Shown one piece after another: positions 14,982-27,703 of a stretch of DNA of 64,000 nt. Numbering within the stretch: position 1 is the first letter of the stretch; every line of letters starts with the position of its first letter. Made by a program: the position numbers and the translations under genes. The DNA is from Tyto alba (Eukaryota; Chordata; Aves; Strigiformes; Tytonidae). The notes beneath the pieces are model-generated. The model was not told where the DNA came from. It did not search any database and saw nothing but the letters and a program-made list of their open reading frames with translations. The stretch lies in the NCBI RefSeq assembly GCF_018691265.1, contig NW_024881324.1, positions 10,109,730 to 10,173,729 on the forward strand, written 5' to 3'.

Positions 14982-16299
14982 GCTACCTTTTCCCATATAT
15001 CTTGCTTTTTTAACAATAAAGCTCTATTGTCTAAATAAGAACAGCACCAAGAGACCAGAGCATTGGCCAGATCTTTTCTCCCCTTGTAGCACAGGCCCAG
15101 GGCTGACAGGGGTCATTTTGCAAGTTTTCATTCAGATGTGGACTATTACAATTGAATTTCTGTTGCGGGAAAAACTGGACCCAAAATGGAAGAGGGAAAA
15201 AACAAAATACAGTGTCAGGGCGTGCATGTGTGTAGGGCAAACAGGAGCCAGGGTCAGGGAGCAGCAGCAAGGGGGGTGCAGGAGGGTGTTTTACACATAC
15301 TCACAAGAATGGTCATGCACACATCCACTGAGACATTTGACATTGAGGTCAATCATGTCTTTCAGCTATTTGGAGAACGACATTGCTGCAGGTTTCAAAA
15401 GGATGATCTGCAAGTGCAGCCAAAGCCGGCTCATTAGAGCACCTGCCAGTCTTTATCAGTTGTCAAATAAAGCAGATGGATTTGGTCAGCAAACCTGCAG
15501 ATAAAACATTAAAGGTTTTGTTGTGTTTTTTTCTTACTTTGGGCCCCACTTCAAAGCTAGTTTCTGCTTTAAAGTTCTGACTCAATCTGATAAATAAAAG
15601 AAGTTTAAGTTTCCAGTTAGCAATGTGTATTAACGAAAAAACAACACAGCTGGCTGTTAGGATTCTAAGCATAGGCAGACTCAACCTTAATTTTTTTCAT
15701 AAAAGGAGGGAAAATGCCTTACCAGAAGTTACAGAAAAATAATTCTATAAATAAAATAGCAAACTCTAATGATAATCAGGCAGCAACAAGCATTCATTAC
15801 CTCTTATCCTAGGAGTTTAAAACATTTAGGCCTCACAGAATCTAAAAGAAGATGGCACAAGTTAAAGGACAGAATTCCCACACGACCATAAAATTAGGCT
15901 GCTCTGCTCAGCGTGAAGGTCACAAGAATGGAGACAGGACCTACTACAGGAGAGCTACATCTCACCTGTCAGGGCAATAGCCCAGACAATTGTCCCCTCT
16001 ACTTTACAGGAGCCCTAAAGTCTGCTAGATTACACTTAACTCTGCTGCACCTTGTCTGGGGCTGGTACTTGCCACCACAGTGGCTGGAAGCCCAGTCCCT
16101 TTTAGTGGGGTTGATCACTGAGGGGCAGATGCTTTTCCCACCTCCCCTTCAGCCTCTTTGGGCATTAGGAGCAATGCTGGGCCTGGTTCACCAAGCCTAG
16201 GCTTGTGTGGGTAAAAAAATCCTTATCACTCAGGTGTTTGTGCAACACAGGCATTAGAAAGAAGCGTAGATACCATCAGAGGGAATTCATTAAGAAAAC

Positions 16300-16880
16300 G
16301 CAAATTCCCCTTCTCAGCAAGCTACTTATATTTTCCATTCAGCTCTAATTATGATTTTCAATCGTTACAGAAAGGCCCTCTACATATTAATCACTTTCCA
16401 GAAATTACTTCCTAATAAATGTCACCGCTGCGGAGATTGGACGTTGCTTCAGACATGTTTCTGATGCTGAGATTAAGAATTGAGCATCTTTCTCGGATTA
16501 TTGCCAAGGGCATAAATCTCAGAGAGGTGTGATGAATGGAGAGGTGTGAGGGAGGCATTTGAGGAATAGACCTTATCTCGTGGTGATGATTTCAGGGAGA
16601 TAACTTTTGGAGAAGTAAAGAAATTACAAGCACTTGTCAAAGAAGATAGTAGTAAGAGATTTGACATAATTCATCAAATGCTTTCAGGTGATGAGTACGA
16701 AAACACTGTTTCCTTCTTGGCAAAGCTCTCATTTAGCACCTGGGAACAAAACTAATTAAGTGACTCAAATGAGAACTATGGAGCCATGCTTTTAATTATC
16801 ACTTCTGTGTAATAATTCTTTGTCACGCAGACATGCAAATGATTTGCTGTTCCCAAAAGATTGTGTTTGTGATTAAAAAG
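16300..16880. promoter_or_regulatory. Candidate conserved noncoding element (homeodomain/octamer motifs)
   Basis: AT-rich block with two TAATTA homeodomain cores (16753-16758, 16793-16798), a perfect octamer ATGCAAAT (16833-16840) and further TAAT-rich sequence. It shows no repeat signature and no frame. The composition resembles developmental enhancers, but conservation was not tested, so this is a motif-based guess. Confidence 0.3.
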
Positions 16881-17389
16881 AAGAAAACAGGCCATATTTT
16901 ACCTTCAGCAGCACAAGCCTACCTCCACTGTAAAGTCATCAAAGGTGTTGGAATAACACAGGATTAATATGTAATTGAGAGTAATTCCAGCCTCAAATTA
17001 TACTGGTTTATCACTGTATGCTTTTCCTGATGCCTAGGGAGCGATATGCCTTAAAACTCACAAACAGAGATTCTTGTTCCGTGAGGAGTACCTGCAGCTG
17101 GTAGAATGGCAGACTGGCATAATTTTAACACTCTTAGCAAATCCACATGGTTCAAAACAAACCATGGAGCCTACAATCTCTGTATCTGGCATTTCAGCTG
17201 ACATTTACTTTGTGGGGAGGGGGAGGGATGGTGGGAGGGAAAGGGAAAAGGGAGGAGCAGCACTGGTTTTCAGGTGGAATTGTAATAACTCCTTTATGGC
17301 AGGGCATTAGCATAGAGCCAGTGCCAGTGAAATTAGCCCACCATTGTACTGAATAAACAGTGCCTGGGTTGAGACAACAAACCCGTTGA

Positions 17390-17452
17390 TCTTATCTGTC
17401 AACAGCCAGATCATCATCTGGGCTTTGACTTATCATCTGCTCTGTCAACAGT
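17390..17452. promoter_or_regulatory. GATA plus TALE-type motif cluster with repeated TCTGTCAACAG
   Basis: The 11-mer TCTGTCAACAG occurs at 17395-17405 and again at 17441-17451, 46 bp apart. CTTATCTGTC at the first copy is a strong WGATAR site on the minus strand (AGATAAG), and a TTATCA lies beside the second. TGTCA matches MEIS/TGIF cores. Two CATCTG E-boxes lie between and beside them. GATA factors are known regulators of EDN1; a link to this site is inference. Confidence 0.3.
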
Positions 17453-20400
17453 TCCCCCATAGAGAAAAGAAATGGCAACAGCAATAGTAACAGCAGCCTG
17501 CAGCGCACAAGGTTTTTGCTTTAGGAACCTGCCAGGCCATAAAAACTTGCCACTTTAAATAGGAAGACACATTGTTATTGAAGAAGAGAGCCTTTGGGCA
17601 ATTTTCAGCAATGGGGTTACAGTGAATTCCACCTTGGACAACAGTTTGGTGATACAGATGTGGCAGAGTTCAGTGTTTGCAATCGAACTTTCTCAAGATC
17701 CACCAGAGACCCCAGAATTTTAGTCAAACATTTTGGTCAATTTTGCTTGATTTTCCTTTGTGCATTTGTTCTGTACCTAAATGAATGGAGAAATATAACA
17801 AAACAAACAAACAAAAACCAAAGCACAATGCTTCCATTAATGGGACATTTTGGCTGGAAGCTTAATCAGCAAAACAAGGGGACTCAATAGTGTGTTTCTC
17901 TTCCTTGCAGCTCATTTTTCATCTTCTGTCTCTTTCCTTTCCCTTCAGGCTGCCATGGAAAGGTGGCCTTTCATTTTGTGGACACAGAGTAGTGAGCAAT
18001 GGGAAGCATCCCTGGACCGGCATTAGCTCCTCAGCCAGCATAATCCACCACTGCAACATACCAACTTGGAGAGGTTCACAAAGGAAAGACTTATCAGGGT
18101 GCTGAGACCACTGATAAAAGGTGACCTACTTTCTTACCCGGCCATATTTGTATTCTATTTATTGCTGAGCTGTCAGGGTGCACAGAAAGGGGCGAAGCTT
18201 TCCCAGCAGCGTGACAGAAGTAGACAGCATCTGAGCCGGGCAGGGGAAGGGCACAGACTGGCAGGTTTGATGAGCCTCCCTGGACCCATCAGGCACAAAC
18301 GTGGGTCCTGGGGTGAAGTGGGGAGAGATATGTAGCTGATAACAGCAATTTGAAGAACAGTCTTATGGCAGACATGTGCAGAGAGAGTATCAGGTGGAGG
18401 AAAGTCATGCCACGGAGGAGGAAGGTCCACTGAGAGCTGGCTGCCTAGCCACGATCTGCTCTCTGAAACATATTGTCAGGGTTCAAACTCCTAATAAAAG
18501 GATCAGCCTGTCCCTTTCTGAGATGATTTCTGCATCTGTAAGCCTGTAACATCCTTGAGTCTTCAACAGGGAAAAGAAAAAACTGCTTAAATTGAATGGC
18601 TTTGGTACAAAGAGAATCTGGCAGTGGCAAGCTTTATATTATTAACATATCCCAGGAGTGATGTTCCACAGTGGCAGGCTGATGTAATTACCAGAAGTGA
18701 AGTTGTAAGTCCTATTGAAAAGACCAAGAGATTTGCTAGCGACTTCAAAGAGGTAAAGATTTGTGTGGATTTGCACAGGGATAGAAAATGCAATGGGTTA
18801 GAAAATCAGGTCCTCCAGTGTCTTTAATCTTTTGTGGGCTTTATTCAGACGTTTTGGTCTACAGGGGATTTAAATTAAGTTGCAAAAGAGACTTCCTAAA
18901 CTTTCTATCCGAATGTTATATTATGTGGGTTTTATACTATTAGCTTAAAAAATTGACCTTTCCTAAGCTTTTTGGATTAATGGCTTGTGGACAACTAATG
19001 CTGGCTTAGCGTTGGCAAGGAATTTACTTTCATGGTGTGGAGATAGACGATGATCTAATAGTGATTTGCCTTTATCCAGGAAATTCACATATATATTAAA
19101 AGATGAAAGAAAGATCTTGGGATGAACCAGTAAATTATCAAAAATGACAGGTCATGATAAAGCACACTGGAAAAGGCATTTCAGAGAACTTGTAGTGCAA
19201 AATATGTTACAGATAGTCACTGCGAAAGTATACAATCAGACATTTAGACTCTTTTTGGTCCTATTTTTATATTAAAAGTAATGGTTCTAAAGTAACTGTG
19301 CAGATTTGCTCTGAATTATTTACAACTGATTACATTCCAGCTTTTGTGAATTTTTTAAAATGGAGGTCACTCTAAAATGTGAAAGAGCAGTCAACTAAGG
19401 TAAAACAAAAAAATCACACTTGTGATTTAACATAATCTGGTGTCTATATAGCTATGGAGCAGAGGGATACCTACCCTCAGACTGTGCACTGTGGCGAGAT
19501 GTCCTAGAGGATCCAGTGATCTGAGAATCCTCCCTGTTCTTTTACAGCTAAGGTAGGAATGTCACTTCTGTAAAGCAGTAAAAGACATATTTTCAAAAAT
19601 GCTCAGCATTGTGAAAGATCTAAGAATTTTCTGGACCCAAAAAGTTAAGATCCTTTTCACTGCAAAGATCACTTCAAAGACTTCAAAAGCATCTTTTAAA
19701 AGATTTCCAGCTCCCATTAAGCCCTTATCACTGGTCAGCTTTTCCCTCTGGCCTCCAGGTTCCAGCATACTTTGAAAATCCACTATTATAAGAATTTTAT
19801 GCAAGTCCAGGTCAAACATGGAAGAAATTAAGGCATGCTTCGGTAGGCAGATGACAAGCAGCCTTCCATTGAAAGAAATGTCATGTAATGGTTTCACTGT
19901 GCCTTGATTTCCCTCTGTGTTCAATTGGAATTAAGATACTTATTCCACAGCAACACTGCATGGTTAAGACTGGCTTGGTTTTTAAGATCTCTGAAGAGGA
20001 TCCAAGATGTTGGTCTAGGGATGACTGACTATTTTCCCTCAAGCAGTTGTGGAGTAGTCATGGACTCCAGTATCTTCAAAAGGGCGGGCAGACACAGCTC
20101 AGTAAGAACTGAATGAAACATGGGTTTAACACCTGATGTGGGAATTGATGTCCATCCCCTGCCTTCTGTCTTCCAGCCCTTTACTGGCCCATCACTGTGT
20201 TCTGGGAGTGCTGTAGCCAAGGCTGAAGTTACCAGGCAGGATAATCTAGATGGACTGTGAATGTTGCACAAAAGGGAATACTTGTTCCCTCTCTTCACAC
20301 CCAAGAAAGGAAAGTACTACTTGTAACTTTCTCCTTGCTCAGGCATTTTGTAGATAAAATTGCAAAATTTCTATTCTTTTTGAGTATCCTTACAAAAGCA

Positions 20401-23400
20401 TGTATCAACTCTATGACTGTGTCTCTCTTCCTCATAGATATTATATCAGTTAAAGGTGTTGACACAGAAGAGGACTGTGGTTGGGCATACAGTACATACC
20501 ATTCCCTAGGTTAACTTACTCATCGGCCTTGGCCAGCCTAGAAAGAGCAAGAGCAGAGAAAAATGGCAGATGGCACAGGAGTCCCAGGAAGACTGTTGAC
20601 TTTCTTTGCTAGTTCCAACACAAAATTGCCCCTGCAGATGAAGGGTGCCTTGTAGGAACCCTTGTAGGAACTACGAACTGGAACCAGTCTCATGGAGAAA
20701 TGCCTCCTGCTGTGCAGCATGCATGTCCCCAGCTGCTGTTCTGCAGCCCAAAGATACAGAGCTCATGGGGAGAGGTACTGAACCATGGCCCAAGAATAGT
20801 CTTTGGGCAGTGTTTTGCTGCAAGTACCACCAATTGCTAGATGCTGTTTTGAAAGAAACAACAGTGTTTTGCCAACACCAACATGCAGAGACATTTAGCA
20901 GCTTTAATATTTAGCATGATGGAATCGAATCTGCAGTTGATTCACAGAAACATCATTTCATGGTACTTGGCTTCTCCCTTAACTTGGCCCATTTTATTGT
21001 ACCTCCCACTATGCAAAATAATGTCAGCTGTTAACGAAGACACGCTGGTTCCACTGAAGGTAAATGAACAGGGAATTTTGATTCTGCCATACTTTTCCTC
21101 TGTCTTGCTTTCACTCCTCTGAGTGTGGATTACTCTGTCCTCTTGGTTCAGAACAGGGTAAGAATAGACGTATTTCACCACGATAAGCCTCATGCTCTGC
21201 AGCAGCTGTAGCAATCCATGTCTTTGAGGAAAACTAGAACAGCCTCTGAACTGTTTCTCTAACATTTATACTCTTCTATAGGTATACTGTACCCATGATT
21301 CTTCTCTGTCATAAGCAACAGCATATAGATGACATAACAGTCCATTTTTCCCATATACCCTGTCTCCTCCATTGAAATGTCCAGACCTAGGTCTGGAGCT
21401 TAGTAATCATAAAAAAGTAAAGTGAGGTGTCTCTCACTGCGCTATCTCTAACTAATATCCACTATATCCACTAGTTGCTGTCTGAAGTGAGAAATTTAGT
21501 CAGGAGAGTCCGCAGCCACAGGAACCAAGTGTCTTTCTGAGGACAGCACTTGTGATTAACATGTATTTGCTACACGCTGCACAGCTTTGCATAATGGTTA
21601 TGGGTACTGGACAAACTCAGTGGCCAGAAATCTCACCAGTAGCAAGCAGTAGACTTCCACACAGTGAATGTGCCCTGGAGTTAGAAAGCAAATTCCATGA
21701 CTGGGAAAAAAAAAAACCAAAACCACAGACAATATGTGATAAATATGCTGGTTTGCTATTTTTTTGCCGCAATTGAGAGATGCATTAAGGTTTAGTTCAA
21801 ATTAAAATCTAGATTTGGATTCTGCATTTAAGAAAATAAGATGTTCTCAAATGGGTATATACATAGATAGCAAATAAAATCTGTCTTAAAAGACAAGTGA
21901 GTGAAATTGCCTAAGCAAATCTATAAAATCATTTGGAATACTAATGAACACCAGATTTAATTACAGCTACAATGAAGTCAGCCACCCGCCAACTTGTAAA
22001 CTGTCACTGTGTAAATCTGATATACAGCGGGTGTGAGCTAGCAGAGCTGCCCTGCCTTCAGCTTCACGGAAACACTGGGCTCAGTGAAGCAATCACAGCG
22101 GCAGATGAAGATCCAACACTGCAGTCAAACTCCTCCCAGATGTCAGCAGATGTTTTGCCTGCATCGCTTTTGGTCTTATTTAATAAATTATTGAAAAAAC
22201 AACAACAAAAAAAAGTACTGAAAATAGATGTGACTGAGTTAAAGACCTGGTTTCTCTTGGCTCAATGCTAGCTTTTCCTGAGTGTGAAGACACATATTGC
22301 ACTGGTAGGTACACCTGGAGTGAAGGAAGGCACAGCTGTGGAAAGACTGTGCAGAGGAAGCTGTTGCAGAGGCTGGTGTCTTACTGCAAGGTCGTCTGGG
22401 GATAAGCACATGGAGAGGCTTAGTTTCCAGAATATCCCTGTTGATACCTGGGAAGAAACAGATTAAACCTATCCTGGGCTACTAATGAGGGGCATCTGTT
22501 TTGGGGACACCTTCATGGGGCACCTTTGAGTTTTCACCTTCACAGCCTCACAGGCACGGTGTATTGATCACCCACTGCAGAAGATTTAGACATGACCGCT
22601 AAATGCAAGATCCGTGGGCAGGTCCCTTGCCCCATGCTCCAAGTGAAGGGGACAGACAGGGGATGTGTAATGCTGCCATGCAACCAAGTCATGCATCTGC
22701 GTGGCTTTTTGCTTTTGCTGGACCTGTTTTTTAAGCCAACTCAAAGACTGTGAAGAAAACTATAAAGGCCTGGCAAACAGTCAGCAGAGGTTTCAAAGAG
22801 GGATGTCCACTTGCAAGAACATCCACCTGCGAGTGCACTGGACCATGTGCTGCCCTGCTGTGATTGTCCAGCACTGGAAACAGAGACCTGGCATGTTGTT
22901 CAGATTAACTCTGGATTAGCTCCCTAGGACTATGCAGTGCCAACACAAGTGGTTTTGCAATGGATGAATTGTTCACTTGCCTGTTGCCCAGGCAGTCTGA
23001 GTGCTTCCAGACGTGCTGCATCTCCACTACACTCAGAGCATAAACGCTGTCAGTAGGGTGATAGAGAAGTGCTGAAAATAAATGCTGGGAATACATGTGA
23101 AACTGTTGAGGTCCTAAGTATACTACTGATATGGCAGCATGTACTGCAGATCCTAGTAACACCAATTCTGTAGAGTGTGTTGTTCATGATGTCCAGGTTA
23201 AGCCAATCACTTGATTTGGGGACAAGAAAGACCCTGCAGGGAGGGGAATATTGCTTTCTTCTGTAGTGTGTGAGATACAACCTGCTTCCTAGGGCTATTT
23301 CAGGCTTGTAAGTAACAATTTTCCTGCATCATTGATTCTGGACATGGGCTTCCCATGGGTCTCTTCTTCTCCCTTTACATACCATATTATTTGTACTGGC

Positions 23401-25828
23401 TCTCAGTCTTTACCATAGGTCTTAATTTGTCAGAGGATATTAGGAAACTATTTTGAAGCCTCTGTCAGTGGCATGTGGAGGTGATGCTCTAGGGGCCTGT
23501 TGAGATTAAACATTTACTGCTTGGCTTGTTTGTGATGACAGGGACCTGGCTGGTCTTCTCTTCCTATGCAAACTGGCAAAGCTCTGCATTTCAGCAGCTG
23601 GGAAACCAGCCCTGACAGCACCACTCCTCATTTGTAGCGAGGAGCAGCTTAGCCTGAGAGCACACAGCCTCAAAGCAGCACTCTGTCCTCCAGCACAAAA
23701 CTCTTTGATGAGCTCTGCTACAGGAGATCCTGATCATACCAGTGAGAAGACTATTGAATGCATGCCTTGTCTTCATGGGCCCTGGAAATGACATTTAAAG
23801 AAGGTGGGCACTCCTTCCCTCTCACTGGGGAAATGATCATTGCATAGGCAGCACACATAAAAAGATACACCTATAGGCACTCTGAATGACATCTTACAAG
23901 ATAGGAACATACAAATCAACTGTCACCCACCCCTCTTTCCCTAGCCCTGGTGCATGAGGCACTGGCGGTCAGCAAAGTGAGGACAGACACCATTTAAGTC
24001 ATAAGCACCTCTCCACTGGTTTTAATGACAACACTGTCTCTGTGCCTGTGTGCTAGGGTCTCCTCAGCCTGCTGTGGATATTTTCTGCTGTGCTAGGCTT
24101 TCATTGGACTCCCTGCTCTAGCTCTCCGAAATTGTTAGTTCATAGCAATTAATGGAGGTCTCTCAGTTGTTACTGTATTTTGTAATATTTGTACCAACTA
24201 TGATCACCTGGGTGCACCTATCTTGTATTTGATAAGCTATCAACCAGTGTGTTTAGGGGCAGTGATGTCTAAGGACAAGGAATAATACTTTTTCAGAGCA
24301 GAGCACTCACGTCAGCAAGCTTGCCTTTGTTCTTCTTTCCAAGACCTCCCAGCTGTGGACTCTATCTTATTGTCTGCCATTTCCAGGAAATTAAATTCAC
24401 CCCACCACATCCAGGCTCCAAAGCTCACTGACACAGCAGCTTGGGGTAGGGATTAATGCAAGGGATTCTATTGGACAAGTAACTGTCTGTGTTCACCTTT
24501 GTTTTACACCATGTTTACTCTACAGTCGGTTTTGATTGTTTTTTCACTTGTGAGTCAGCATAGTACATGCAGTCACATGTGTGCACACTAAAAAATTGAC
24601 TTCTAGCATCCAACATGAAAAAACTCATTGGGAACTACACTGCAGGTCTGTGAACACAACCCAGAAAAGTGGTCTGTGATGTTTACACCACTGTAAGAGA
24701 CTCACTGATGAGCTTGCATCTGACACACTATCAGATATTACACCAATTTACCAAGCAGAAGTTTTAAGACAGATAAAAATGCTTTTCTCACACAATAAAA
24801 CCCAAGCTCTATAGCTCCTTGCCACTCCAGAATTTGTGACAGCCAAATGTATAAAGTAGTTCACAAAAAACCAGAGTCTTGTAAGATGCATCCTGTTATT
24901 TAACCATAAAGTGAATTGATTAAAGATAGAAGCATCCCACCATGTAAGGCAGATAGCTGTGTGCTTGCTTGGTTCTACACTCTTTCCCTGAACTTTTGCT
25001 GTTGGCCATATTGAGTCGATAGAATAACTGAATGAGACAAATTTATGTTCTTATTTTACAGCCATCTTCCAGGTAAAATACAACCCAGAATGGATTCTGA
25101 TTGCTTCTTGTTGTTGCTGATATCTCATTACTTGCCTTGAGGGTGATCTGTGTGTGAAGCCAACAGAGCTGCAGTGGTATACAGGGATGCCCTCTGGTTG
25201 TGCTGGGTTTCAGCTAAATATCAACTTGAGCAAACCATATATACCAAGCTTCCCCCAATAAGTTCAACTAGAAAAAGTGCTTCGCACTACTCTGTTAAGC
25301 AGACCTTACTGCAGCAGATTAGCTGCCATGTCCTGTTCAAAATAAGTCACAAACTGCACCGATAGGCAGTCAGCTCTGTACACACATGTAATCTGTGTTA
25401 TTTTGGAAGCAGCATAGAAAAAGCCAGAAACCCAGACAGTTATTATGATGGGTGTATGCCAAAAGGCTCACACTCAAATTCAGGCTGTCCCAGCTAACAA
25501 GATTTTTTCCCTGTTGGTCTGAGGGTACCTATGTGTTTTTCTGGATTCAGCTCTCGAGGTGGAACTCGATCTGGGCGAGAGCAGGGAGGTGGAGGCGAGC
25601 AGGATGCTTTCTGCTCCTCCTCAAGGCTGTTGCATCACGGCCGTTGAGTCAACACATTTCAGACCTCCCACCGAGAGAAGAGCTGGCTCTTTACCTGTGC
25701 AAGTCCCAGCATAATAACTTTGGGTAGCTTTCCCCAAGGCATTTTGCTGAGGTCATACATGACAGTCACAGATATTTCCCAGATTACCAAATCTTGTGGA
25801 AGGCTGTTGCTTGTTGGACAAATAATGT

Positions 25829-25845
25829 ATTTATTTATTTATTTT
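25829..25845. repeat. (TATT)n short microsatellite
   Basis: Four TATT units followed by T-rich sequence. Confidence 0.85.
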
Positions 25846-26336
25846 TAAATTACTGTAAGGCAGAAGTTAGCTAAAAGACAATCATGCAAAGTGATGTCTG
25901 AATCACTTGACCATGACTTCTTACCTTAAAACCCAGAAACACAGAAGAAGAATCACACCTCTGCTTCTCCCTTTTTGTACCATGATGCTTTTCTTGCAAC
26001 ACCAGCTAAGAAAGCAGTTTTCTGGGGACCTTCCTGAAATGGAGGGATCCCTGAAGGATGTGGAAGAAATTTCTGTGTCGTGAGCCTAATGAAGCATGGG
26101 GGAGAAAGGAGGTGTTGGAGGAAGGGTCAAATGACCTGGAAACATAGTAGCAGAAGGCTTTGCTAACTGGTATAATTTAGAAAAAGATTGAGGATACTCT
26201 GGGAGTGAAAGGGAGAATGTGAAAGCTTTGACTAGGTCCCTGGTTGTATGTATAAGATATTCACAAGGAAATTGTGCTGACATTTCTTTGGAGGGACTGT
26301 TAGCTGTTGAAAAGTCTCAATTTCTGGCAAAATAGA

Positions 26337-26364
26337 AAAACAAACAAACAAACAAACAAACAAA
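26337..26364. repeat. (CAAA)n microsatellite
   Basis: About six perfect CAAA units preceded by A5. Confidence 0.92.
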
Positions 26365-27650
26365 CCAGCCCAAACAACAATGGATGTGCTGCTTTCTTGC
26401 AGAAGACAACATACAGTAGTGCTTTCAACCACGCAGGTGAGACTAACAAGGTACCTGAGCTCCATATTGACAACTAACAGATTTCTCAGAAACAGCACAA
26501 CAGAGCAGAATGCCAACAAAGCACTGAAAGTGTGCAAGGCTCCTGTATTTGCCATTCACATGGGATAACACTCCCGCCAACATTTGTCGAAACTTGTATC
26601 CTTGATTGGGAATGACATTTTGTCATTTCTGCAAATGAACAAAATTCCTCTGGTGAAAGATTTGAAGTTTAAGCAGAGCCAAAATTGCTTAATGCCATTA
26701 ATAGGGCCCAGGCTGAGCTTTTGTGCTGAAATAGCAACAGTTCAAGGGAAAAAAGTAAATTAAGAAAGTAGCCAGGAGGCCCCAGAAGGGTGTAAACTAT
26801 GCAAATCTCTGTTCTCCCAGTTAGCACCTTGTTCCAATTCTTTTCTATTTCTTCTCTGCCTCTTTTTTTTTAATGTACTTATTTTCCTCTAGGATAAACC
26901 CAGTTTGGATACAGGAAGGTATAAGCATTCTTACCATGTTTGTGGTGCAGGACACAAGTGATCTCTTACAGTTTGGGCCAGACAGGTGTTTAGCTGATGC
27001 TCAAATTATACCAGGTTTTCTACAGAACAGAAATAACTGGATAACTAAGTATAGGCCCCTTTATTTTGTTACTACAGTTCTTGTTCCAGGAAAGCATCCA
27101 TTGATTTCACCATGACATCTGCTAAAGACTGAATCCATATGGAGGGCCTTCAAGAGGGGGAAAAACTATGTTTGTACTGGTGTTCCTAATAAATACCTGT
27201 GACTGTGATATTTTCTGATTGCAGAAGCTAAACAAGTCTGAAGTCAGTATATTTAAGTGTCCTGGTTGAATCCCCACTGTTACTGTGAACAAACCCAGTT
27301 GAACCCTTGGCAAGGAGAAGACCTCCAAAACAGGGTAAATTTTAAATAACGTTGTTGCTTTTGGGCTGAAGTACAGGAATGGCAAAATATGTTTCCAATG
27401 AAGAATCCTTAATTTGCTTTCTAAAAATGAAGCTAATACTGTAGATCCCAGGTTTATTTCTGTCTTCTGCACTTCGTCTACTCTGTCTTAGCTATTTTAT
27501 AAACCCTCTGGTCACTGCTGAGGTCATGCTACCTGAATCCTGGTCCAGATGTAGTCTAAAAAATAACTGCAAGTAATGTTCTGAGGCACAGAACTTGTTC
27601 CTTCAGTGAACTGATGGTCATGTCCAATGTGTACAGTTTTTACACACAAA

Positions 27651-27703
27651 TGCATACATATATGTATGCACATAAGTATGTATAAATACATATAAATGTA
27701 TTT
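27651..27703. repeat. Perfect 20-bp palindrome with adjacent imperfect inverted repeat
   Basis: TGCATACATATATGTATGCA (27651-27670) equals its own reverse complement. AAATACAT / ATGTATTT arms with a 4-nt spacer follow at 27684-27703. The block is AT-rich and could extrude a cruciform. Confidence 0.85.

Noticed and set aside
14926..15504. 192-residue plus-strand frame
   Set aside because: It begins inside the CR1 3' tail, where no protein is encoded, and shows no domain.
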